From Geosiphon pyriformis (Eukaryota; Glomeromycota; Glomeromycetes; Archaeosporales; Geosiphonaceae), in assembly GCA_016748015.1 (NCBI GenBank), contig JAAOMT010000135.1, positions 427,164-491,163 on the forward strand: DNA of 64,000 bases, in the 5' to 3' direction. How positions within the stretch are numbered: position 1 is the first letter of the stretch; each line of letters opens with the position of its first letter. Below are positions 55,431 to 64,000 of this stretch, in pieces. The notes beneath the pieces are model-generated. The model was given only the letters and a program-made list of their open reading frames with translations. It had not been told where the DNA came from and searched no databases. The position numbers were made by a program, and so were the translations under genes.

Positions 55431-56790
55431 TGGTTCAATAATTATAATTGGTTCCAAGTCTTATGGAATCTTATCTAGTTGAACCAATATTCTTTGTGCT
55501 TCCAGTTGTAGAATGTTACTGGTAGATGCTAATGTTATGTTTTGATATAATTTCAGTTGATTTCTATGTGCTGCTTTGGTTAATATTTTATTGTTCAATC
55601 TTAATTTATAAGCTCTATTTTCTAGAATTTTTTCTATGTGAAATAATTCATCTCATTTGGGGTCAAATTTTCTATTCCATTGTTTTTTCACTTTGATATG
55701 ATGTAAAAATACTTTGTCTTTAATCCTAAATTTGACTGGTTTATCTAGTAATTGGTTATTGTGTTTTTTTTTTGTTTTTTTTGTGACTTTTGAATGTTAT
55801 TAGCTGTTCTTTGCCATTTGTTTTCTAGTGTTTTCATTAAGTCATATGTTCTTTTCAACAATGTTCTTTGAAAATTCTCTTCTGTTATTGGTTCTGTTGG
55901 ATATGTTTTGATTTCTATCTCAACTAGTAATGTTGTTGTTTTACCATATACTAATTCAAATGGTGTTGTTTGTGTGGTGTCTTGCTTTATTGTTTTGTAA
56001 GCAAATAATACTGCTGATATAAACAAATCCCATTTGTCTTGGTTTTTTTGGCTGATCTTGGCTATTGTTTTACACAGTGTTTTGTTAAACCTTTCAACTA
56101 ACCTATTTGTTTGTGAATAGTATAGTGATGATAATAGTCTTTTTATCCCAAATTTTTGACTTAACTCTGCCAATATTCTATTCACAAAGTAAGTTTTTTG
56201 ATCTGATAGTAGTTCTTTTAGACATCTGTGTTGACAAATCAAATCTTGATAAATGAATTCGGCAACAGATTCTGTATCTGCTCTTTGAATGGCTTTTGTT
56301 TTTGGCCATTTAGTAAAATAATCTATAGCTACTGCAATATATCTGTTGCCTCTGCTAGTGATTGTTAATGGTCCAACTAAGTCAATTTCAATATGATCAA
56401 ATAGTTGTCTTACTTTGATTGGTCTTAATGGTTTACTGAATTTTGTTTCTCCTTTTTTCTAACAAGCATTACAATTTTGAACATATTAGATGATATTTAG
56501 ATATATTAATGGCCAATAGTATTTTTTTCTGGTTTTTTCTATGGTTGCTTTTTTGTGAAAATATCCTGCTGTTAGATTTGAATGCATGTTGAATAATATT
56601 GTTTTTTTTTCTGGTTCTGTGATTACTCAGGTTGGTTAATCTAGATTTCTTTTGTTCTTTTAATAAAGTATATTTTGATGGTTGATAAAATATTTTGATT
56701 GCTGTTTTATGTTGTTTTGTTCTTTTTGAGATAATTTTTCCTTGAACAGTTGGGTATTTATATAATGTTAGAGTTGTTAGTATTTTTGTA
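55431..56790 (-). pseudogene. int: A3 integrase with GPY/F module
   Basis: HHCC region 56640-56450 (NMHSNLTAGYFHKKA, second His lost; NCNAC), GPLTITSRGNRYI, then an open frame 56242-55745: LLSDQKTYF (Asp), LVERFNKTLCKTI (Glu), FELVYGKTTTLLVEIEIKTY. FRIKDKVFLHHIKVKKQW and LFHIEKILENRAYKL at 55730-55590 form the C-terminal module. Confidence 0.85.
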
Positions 56791-58223
56791 TATTTATTTT
56801 TTTGTTATATTTTTGGGTTGAAATGTTTTTAGATTTGTCTCATTTGTGACAAGCCATTAGCATTTCTGTTTTCTTTTTCTTTTTTGTAATATACTGTATA
56901 ATTAAATAGTGAAAGTTCTATTTTCCATCTGGTGTGGCAATCATCTCCAAATTTTTGCTTCTGGATTGAAGTTAATCTTTTGTGATCAGTGTACACATTA
57001 AACTTTTGACTCAAGTATTCTTTCCATTTGATGACAGCCTAATAGATAGCTAAGTGTTCTAGTGCTGGAATTCCATAGTTCTTTTCAGCTGGACTTAAGC
57101 TTCTATTGGCATAAGCTATTGGGTGTTTCTGTCCATCCAGTTTTTTCTGAAATAGTACTGCTCTCAAAGCTTGGCCCAATACATTAGTGGTAATAATGAA
57201 TGGTTTGCTGTGGTTTGGATAGATTAATATTGGAGCTTGAATAAGTTTTCTTCTCAGTGTGTCAAAAGCTTTTTGTTGAATTTCAGTTCATTCGTATTTG
57301 GTGTTCTTTGTTTGAAGTTGATGTAGTGATTAGGTTATTTTGAAAAAGTCTTTAATAAAACAGCAGTAGTACTCAGTGAATCCCAAAAATGCTTTTAATT
57401 CTGTAAGATTATTTGGTACTGAAAAGTTCTTAACAATCTCAATCTTATCTGGATCTATTTTGATACTATCTTTGCTTACAACATGTCCCAAAAACTTGAA
57501 TTCTGTTTTGCCAAAGAAACATTTGTTGGCATTTAATTTTAATCTTACTTATCTGAATTTTTTAAATACTTGTTAGAGATAATGCAGATAATTATCAAAT
57601 GTTTTTGAGAACACATTGGTGTCATTCAAGTATATGACTACTGATTTTTATAATAGCCCAGTATAAACAATTTCCATAAGCCATTGGAATATGGCTGGAG
57701 CATTCATCAAGCCAAATGGCATAACCTCGAATTTAAAATTCCCTTCTCATGTTATAAAAGCTGTTTTTTCTTTATCTTCTGGTTTTATGGCTACTTGCCA
57801 ATAACCACTGTTCAAGTCTAAAGTTAAAAACCATTTCTTTCCTCCAAAAGCATTAAACAGTTCTTGGATCTTTGAAGTTGAGTAACTATCTTCTTTGGTT
57901 GCTCCATTCAGCTTTCAGTAATTCACACAAAAGCAGATTTTTCTATTTTTCTTATGAACTAATACCACTGGTGATGACCATGAACTCATTGATAGCTGAA
58001 TTAGCCCATTATTAAGCATTTGATTGATTTCTTGATAAATGATCTCATGGCTGGTTGGTAGTATTTTGTATGCTCTTTGTTTGATTGGCATTATGTCTCT
58101 AGTTTTTATCTGATGCTGGATTATGTCAGTTCTGCCAAATTTGTTTTCACTGGCAAAAATGTCATTGAAATTGTTGAGTAATATTTTCAGCTGCATATGT
58201 TGTAGTAGATCTAGATTTTTCAA
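56791..58223 (-). pseudogene. pol: A3 reverse transcriptase and RNase H
   Basis: RT: KNLDLLQHMQLKILLNNF (58223), KICFCVNY, NSGYWQVAIKPEDKEKTAF (57800), MPFGLMNAPAIFQWLM, YLND (57632-57621), FLGHVVSKDSIKIDPDK. RNase H: ITTNVLGQALRAVLFQK, HPIAYANRSLSPAEKNYG, EHLAIY, YTDHKRLTSIQKQKFG (56990-56950). The first YxDD Asp is Asn as in A1 and A2. Confidence 0.88.
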
Positions 58224-58690
58224 GTTTATCTGTTCTAATTGTTTTAGTTGAAGCAGATAACATTCTTTTTATCTATATATTGTTTGAGATGTGATATCTA
58301 CATATTTGCACAATTGTGGAAAGTCTGAAATGGCATTTAGTAATTGGTTTTCAATTTTGGTGTCTAAGTATTCAATAATGGTTTCTTTTGGTATCTTAAT
58401 AACATTTTTAGTGTTGTTATAAATGGGAATTTTAATGTGTTTGTGGTTTTTGGCTGGTATGTGTAGATTAACTAATTCAATTTTTTTTGATTCACAAAGT
58501 GTTGCTTCTGCCTCAAAAATCTGTACCTGATCTTTTACTTTCCTCTCTATGACTAACATGTATTGGTTATATAGTGGAATAAAAATTGATTGATGGGTGG
58601 AGATAATTTCTCTCTTGTTAATAACTTCTTCTTCTGTTATATTAATTGGTACTTCTATTCTACTTATTAATCCAAATCCCTATATCTCTC
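58224..58690 (-). pseudogene. A3 linker between dUTPase and RT
   Basis: FEAEATLCESKKIELVNLHI, KIPIYNNTKNVIKIPKETI, AISDFPQLCKYVDITSQTIY. Same as in A1 and A2. Beta-rich; fold unknown. Confidence 0.6.
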
Positions 58691-59070
58691 TTGCTATAAT
58701 CCCTAATTTTTTCTTATTTTTCACTGAGATTAACTAAGCTATTTTAACCAGAGGTAGAAATATTGCCTATGCTACCTTTTCATTTGGCTCTATAATATAG
58801 GCCTTTTCTGAGTTATTTTGTAGTATTGCAATAATATTTCTCATATATCCTGTGTTAATTATTTTTCTTCTAATATTGATTCCCTTTTTTACTAAAATAT
58901 TCTTAGATACTAGTTGAACCATTGTTGTTGCTAGAATTTCCAGTGCTATCTTCAGATCAATACAGGTGCATGAACAAGATTCCAATTTGATGGCTTCTTT
59001 TCTGAGATATCTTAAATTAAACCTTGTATCTGTATCATGTGCATGTTTTGGTATAATGTCTTTATTGTTG
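58691..59070 (-). pseudogene. A3 dUTPase-like domain
   Basis: Motif 1 RFNLRYLRKEA (Asn for Asp), motif 2 SKNILVKKGINIRRK, motif 3 IINTGYMRNIIAIL (the motif-3 Asp is Asn), motif 4 KVA, stop, AIFLPLV, motif 5 with a stop before GFGLISRIEVPI. More degenerate than A1; certainly inactive. Confidence 0.78.
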
Positions 59071-60100
59071 TTACTATACCATCTGAGTTCCTGTTTTTTG
59101 AAAAGATCAAAAAGCACAATGTATGTTTTAGGATTTGAATTGGAATCTGAATCACTATTATTTTTCTTGCCATATTGAGCAGAGCTAGAACTATTGTTTT
59201 TGTCATTATTATTGTCAGAGTTTAAATCAGGATTGTAAATTGATTTCAATTCTGATGTACAGCTGCTAATTGGTTCTTCTTCCTCTGGAATTGTGTAGAT
59301 CATGTATAATGGTAGATTGTAAATAAGGTCACACTTATTACAATATTGAAAGTCACAAGGAATCAAATAATAGTCACATAGTTAAGTGTTTAGTTGGGCT
59401 AAACATTGTTCTTGCTCTTCTCTGATTGGTACTAAGTTTTGGTAGTGCTCATGGAATTGCTTAGGATTATTCTCAACATTGTCAAAAATGTCAAAAGTTA
59501 AGATGTATTCAGGTTTTGGAAATGATAAGGAATTGTTTTTGATTTTCAGTAGTTCATTGGTTATCATGCCTTCTACTTTTGCACTTGTCATTCTCTATAT
59601 TTCGTGTTTGTCATGGGAATATCCTTTCAATCATTGCAATACTTATTTCCAGATGTCATCAATTAGTGTTTTTTTGCATACCCAGTTGTTGATTAGGATC
59701 ATATATTGACATGTTTTATCGCACATTTTTCCATGCCCAGGAATGTTATTCCATATTTCTTTGTTGGGCAAATGGTTTTACATGTAAGACATGATTTGTT
59801 GTTCTATTTTCCTTGTTATTTTGGTCATTCAAAACATTCTATAATGCATGGGCAATAATAGAATCTTGTTGCTGTGTAGTATTTCTCGTCATCACTACAG
59901 CATGCACCTATTGATGACAATTTTTTGCCACAATCAACACATATAAGCTTTGGTCAGCAATAAGTGGATTATTGTGGTGTAGTGTAGATATAGAAATTAT
60001 AAGTGATGGTGCTAATAGATGTTGTTTTTTCTTCTTTTTCTTTTTTTTTTCCCTTGTCAGTTTCTTCCTAATCCCAAGTTGATAATTTGTTCAGGTTATT
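59071..60100 (-). pseudogene. A3 Cys-rich domain and spacers
   Basis: CVDCGKKLSSIGACCSDDEK (59950-59880), FYYCPC, SCLTCKTICP, then PKQFHEHYQNLVPIREEQEQ (59450) and CDYYLIPCDFQYCNKCD (59375-59325), and the Asn/Asp-rich spacer 59230-59130. The Cys spacing matches A1 and A2. Confidence 0.72.
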
Positions 60101-60780
60101 GTTAGTTCTTTAAGCTTGGTTAGCATTCCAGATAAGTTCTTTTTTTTGTTTTCCTTTTTTATTGTCATCTCAGGGGAGTATTGGCAGTAATTTATTGTGG
60201 TTATCTTCAGCTTATAACACTTGATAGGCTTTCCAGGTAGGTTTTTTCTCTTTTTCTTCAAACTCGATGAATGATGCTGACATGTTGGTGGTCTTGAAAT
60301 GGCCACATGTGACTGGTATACATGTATGTTGACTGTTTTGGCTAAGTTAAAGCTCTTGCATGTTCCAATCAAGCATTGCATTGGTTTTAAACAGCCAATT
60401 GTTACCAATAAGTGCTTGGTATTAAGTGGCTTCTATGATTAATATCTTGATTGGCACAATGATACTATTGATTTCTATAGAAAAGTCATTAATCTTGCTG
60501 ATCAGAGTTTTGGTCGTTCTATTAGCAGTAATGATATATGCGCTGGCAGCTCAATTATCTTGGCAACCTAATTGGTCCATGAGTTGTTTTGTGATGATGC
60601 TGCCAGTTAATTCACTATCTAAGATCAGTTTGATAGAGTAGCTATTAACTTTGACATTAATATACATGACAGTAATAGGTTTTTCTTCAAGAGCAGCTTC
60701 ACTAAATAACAGCATAATTGACAGTTCCTCAAGTTCAAATGGGAAGATGGTGTCCAGTGATTTTGTTTTTGGTAATAATA
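60101..60780 (-). pseudogene. pro: A3 aspartic protease
   Basis: FPFELEELSIMLLFSEAALE, YINVKVNSYSIKLILDSELT (DSE for DSG, near 60620), SIITKQLMDQLG, NSIIVPIKILIIEAT, stop, YQALIGNNWLFK. The linker toward the Cys-rich part is Lys-rich. Inactive through the active-site change. Confidence 0.82.
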
Positions 60781-62020
60781 GCTATTAGAATATTGTTAGT
60801 AGATATTAGAGTGTGATTGGTTTTCTGGTTGTTGGATAGAGTGTCTTCTGGAGTTACCAAAAAACTTAAATAGTTCTAAGAATTCGGGTTTTGGGTATAT
60901 CCAACTCCCAAATTCCACTGGCATAATCCTAATGAATTTGATGAACTGAAGATCAGTTGGTGAACCACCATTGCTGATATTCAGTTTTGGATGACTCTAG
61001 ATCTGGGGTTTCCTGATGTAGTGTTTGAAGTTGTCAAGATTAATAAATTACTGATAACTATAATTAATATATTACTTGTGGCTGCAGTTGATAAACTAAA
61101 GATTAATATATGGGTGGTTGATAAATAGGCTGCTGTATTATTAACAGGTAAGTGGATTAATATTGATCTTGATTTGTATAATAATTCAGCATTTGAAGTT
61201 TGCAATTGGGATTTCTATATTGATTTTTCAATTATATGTTACTATAAGAATGGCAGTTAGCTTGGATATGGTCTTGTTTACCACAGTTGTGGCAGACATA
61301 TGTTTCTGGCTGCCATGGCTGATTGGATAATAAGGATGGACATGGCTGATTTTGAAAATGGTTTATGTTTCTTTAATTACTGTATCATTGTAGAGGTTGA
61401 TAGATTGTCTAATTATTGTTAGCTAAGTATTCTTTGATTTTCTGATTGATTGAATTGCTGAAGTGCTTCAGTTTGGAATTTAGGTCAGATAATCTATTCA
61501 TTACTAAATTTACAGCTTGGGCATAATTGGCCTCTAATTCAACTGACTCAAAATCTCTGGTGTGTGTGACTGCATCTTGTAAAATAACTGGATGCATTGG
61601 GTGTATGCATTGTAGGATGTTGTTGCATAATTTGCAAATAACTGATTCAAGATCTGCACTACCATAAAATAATCGGTGTTAATGGCTTGGATCTGGTGCA
61701 GATTCTTGTAAAAGCATCCTAAGTAAATAGTAACTGCTTCTGTGTCTCCTTGTTTTATAATAGTAAAGGTACTTATTAAGTGATTGATGCTGTTATTATT
61801 ACTGAAGTATCATAAGAATTCTAATTTGAATGCATCAAAGTTTTGGGATTTCTGGACTAAGCTATAATACCATGAGTTGGTAGTATTCTTGAGAAAATAT
61901 GGGATAACTTGCATTGTTCTGGTATCATTCCAGTTATTGGCAGTAATGGTTTTAGTGATATCATTGATTTATGCTTGGGCATTATCTTCTTTACCAGAAA
62001 ATTTTTTCAGCTTTATAATT
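60781..62020 (-). pseudogene. gag: A3 gag with zinc knuckle
   Basis: Gag core 62000-61410: NAQA-like start, then ITNNWNDTRTMQVIPYFLKN, FIVVQILNQLFANYATTSYNAYT-like, and HPVILQDAVTHTRDFESVEL. The zinc knuckle CHNCGKQDHIQANC (about 61296-61255) is complete. A Tyr/Gln/Pro-rich spacer with stops covers 61250-60781. Confidence 0.78.
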
Positions 62021-63028
62021 GGTGCATATGTTATATGTTGTTATTGTTGTGATAGTGGTGGTGGTTGAAGTTGTTGTTGCAGCTATTGAAGTGGTTGTTG
62101 TGGTTGTTGTATTGGCTGATTGATCACAATTATTAAAGGTAAGTTTGGTTGAGTAATTAAATCAGGATTTGGATTGTTCTGATTTTACAGTGGTTGAATA
62201 TTTGGAGTTTCAACTTTTTGACTTCTAAAAATCAGGTTTTTCAGAGTTTAAATGTTTGGGGTTTTAACTTTTGGGTTTTCTAGGATCGGATTTTGGTAAG
62301 TAAATTTCTGATCCTCACTTTTTTCTTCTTTTAATTCTATTACTTCCCACAAACTCGTGGTTCTGAAATCTGGTTGAAGTAGTGGTAATCAAAATCCTAA
62401 TGGCATGGGTGATCACAATTTAAATTCTTTAAAATATTCACCATATGGTCTTAATAATTCTGCTTTTCTTTGTTTACTTTGAAATAGAAATTGTCCAAAG
62501 GTTGATGTTGTATTTGATGTGGACATGTCTGCTAAAGAGATATTGATGACACTTCCTGGTATATAATAGTATGATGGATTGGGTGGTGATTCAACTCTGG
62601 TTTTCTGTCAAGTAAGTGGTTGTAGCTTTTTGGGTGTTACTGCTGGTGTTTGTAATCTTTTTTTGTTTTTGTCTGCATAGGTAATAGGGAATTGTTGTTG
62701 AGTGTACCTTTCAATGGTTTAATTGATTTCTCTAATAATTGGTATGAAACTATAGTTTCTTGGTAAGCTGGTATGTTGGAACAATTCTGTATAGAAATTT
62801 TTTCTTGCAGATTCAATGTCAACTGTTCCTCTTAAACAGTCTGTGATTTTATCATTAATGTAAAAGTTAAAGACTGATTCTGTTGAGAAATAATTATTGT
62901 TTAATCTTAATTGTTGGCTGTACTGTTGAAACAAGGATTTGGTAAATCTTAAATGGTTTGTTTTTATGATTTCTGATTCTGCCACTTTTGGATTATTGTT
63001 GTTGGTGCTGGTTCTCTGTAAAATTATA
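62021..63028 (-). pseudogene. A3 N-terminal gag-associated domain and linker
   Basis: Starts at GTGGCA (62985): ESEIIKTNHLRFTKSLFQQY, FNFYINDKITDCLRGTVDIE, FYTELFQHTSLPRNYSFIP, aligning with the A1 domain. Past a stop near 62719 the Pro/Thr-rich linker continues to about 62021 with many stops and a Gln-rich run (62110-62045). Confidence 0.68.
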
Positions 63029-63045
63029 CCTTACAGAAAGCACCA
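63029..63045 (-). other. A3 primer binding site
   Basis: TGGTGCTTTCTGTAAGG on the - strand, two bases inside the 5' LTR; matches the A1 site at 9059-9075 with transitions. Confidence 0.65.
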
Positions 63046-63047
63046 AA

Positions 63048-63887
63048 TATTACAAATGATTATTTGGAGTCTTAAATCAAATAACAAAACTCGTAATTTG
63101 GTGTTCAAAAACTATTTGCAATGATAATGATTTGAAAGTATTGTTATCTGAAGGTTTTGGTTGAGTTTTTTGTATAATAGACAGAGATTCAATAGTTCTT
63201 TATCCATAGCTTTTCAGAATTACAATTCTGTCAATTTTTTTCTTTAGCTTAATGGCTGGCAATCCTCTGGTAAGTAATCCGTAATTTTTTATGTGCTCTA
63301 TCCACTCACAGAGGTCTTTTATTAGGCAATCCTTGATGTTAATAATTCAGTGCTTAATCCTTAATTAATTAGTAAACAACAAAGAAAAAAATATAAGAAA
63401 AATAAAGAAAAGATAAAAAAAATAAGCCAAAGTGATTTTGCAAATTAGTATTCCATTAATAACTGTGATCAAGAGCTATTGTTCTAGTGTGGTTAAATAT
63501 TAATTATTATCAACATAAAGTGTTGATAATGAAAAGTGGATTGATATAATAAATAATTATTTATTGATTTTTGTGATGTAAAAGATTGCTTAGATCAAAT
63601 CTAAACTAAGAGGTCTGTCTTTTTTTCTTCTAATGCTACCATTATATATACATAATTAATGTTCTACAAAATTGCTCACATTTTCAAGTGATGTACTATG
63701 ATTTTTTAAGCAATACTTATATTGCTAAGCAATGTGTCCTAATTTTCTAATATCACTCCATATTGCGGAGCAATGTGCCATGATTTCTGACATTGCTTCA
63801 CATTGTTAAGCAATGTGTTCATGTGCTAACTACTACTCTCCTATTGGTTTACTATTTCTATATCTGTTTTTCTTTTTATGAGTAATA
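63048..63887 (-). repeat. A3 5' LTR (840 bp)
   Basis: On the + strand TATTACAAATGATTATTTGGA...ATGAGTAATA. Palindromic units at 63718-63736, 63759-63777 and 63799-63817, about 40 bp apart, more degraded than in the 3' LTR. Confidence 0.92.
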
Positions 63888-64000
63888 TTATCAACTACTA
63901 AGTAATTAAACACTACCTTTTAAAATAACTGATTCAAGACACTTCTGATTATTCTTTTTTTATTAGAACAAAAGTTTTCTATGTACTTACTTATAGCCTT
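63888..64000 (-). pseudogene. LINE-b linker region, continued
   Basis: Read right to left: KAISKYIENFCSNKKRIIRS, then KVVFNYLVVDN, which is continuous with LVLKS at 53872 when A3 and one TTAT are removed. LINE-a has the related IIRSVLKKPFFKVVLNYLV. The rest of LINE-b lies beyond the right edge. Confidence 0.72.

Larger units (their letters stand above)
53873..63887 (-). mobile_element. A3: complete but decayed family-A retrotransposon with dUTPase
   Basis: LTRs 63048-63887 (5') and 53873-54712 (3'), both 840 bp. Target duplication TTAT at 53869-53872 and 63888-63891, inside the linker region of LINE-b; the LINE reading is continuous across the join. Gene order as in A1. About 10.0 kb, no insertion inside it. 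RT reads YLND. Stops and Lys/Ile-rich substitutions are frequent. Confidence 0.93.

Noticed and set aside
1-64000. Host protein-coding genes, tRNA or rRNA genes
   Set aside because: All coding-like sequence could be assigned to retrotransposon parts, and no cloverleaf or rRNA-like sequence was noticed. A tRNAscan or Rfam search would be needed to exclude small RNA genes.

Overview
The window is a stack of nested retrotransposons. No host gene, rRNA, tRNA or CRISPR array could be supported. The DNA is AT-rich and eukaryotic. It holds at least three families of Ty3/gypsy-type LTR retrotransposon and two decayed LINEs. The LINE ORF1 (RRM-like plus zinc knuckle) and ORF2 (APE endonuclease, RT, RNase H) resemble, from memory, elements common in arbuscular mycorrhizal fungi (Glomeromycotina such as Rhizophagus or Gigaspora). 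That assignment is an inference of moderate confidence.

Layout. I name the LTR families A, B and C. All have LTR ends TGTTAC...GTAACA and 4-bp target duplications (TSDs). Family A: A1 (+, 482-29110), A2 (+, 41220-47214, 5' half outside the window), A3 (-, 53873-63887) and a solo LTR (-, 48874-49862). Family B: B1 (+, 12716-22578), B2 (-, gag at 29111-30355 and 1-481, 5' LTR at 30356-30876 and 40766-41219, rest off the left edge), B3 (-, 30877-40765) and a solo LTR (+, 28001-28894). Family C: C1 (+, 790-8566). The nesting order is: A2 received B2; B2 received B3 in its 5' LTR and A1 in its gag; A1 received C1 in its 5' LTR, B1 in its pol and the B solo LTR in its 3' LTR. At two junctions, removing the insert and one TSD copy restores the interrupted reading frame. 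Right of A2 lie LINE-a (+, 47215-51494, carrying the A solo LTR) and, tail to tail with it, LINE-b (-, 51495-53872 and 63888-64000, split by A3).

Element architecture. Families A and B encode, in order: an N-terminal gag-associated domain, gag, zinc knuckle, aspartic protease, a cysteine-rich (zinc-ribbon-like) domain, a dUTPase-like domain, a beta-rich linker, RT, RNase H, integrase with GPY/F module, and a further ORF (ORFx) running up to the polypurine tract or into the 3' LTR. dUTPase between protease and RT, the Cys-rich insert and ORFx are the most unusual traits. Family C lacks the dUTPase but also has a 3' ORF.

Decay. Almost all coding regions are broken, and nearly every in-frame stop can be explained by one C:G to T:A transition; sibling copies often keep the CAA, CAG or TGG codon. 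The deeper an element lies in the nest (A2, A3, LINEs), the more degraded it is; C1 and B1 are best preserved. Only C1 keeps the RT YLDD box. All family-A copies share YLN[DN] and both family-B copies share Y[LF]DN.
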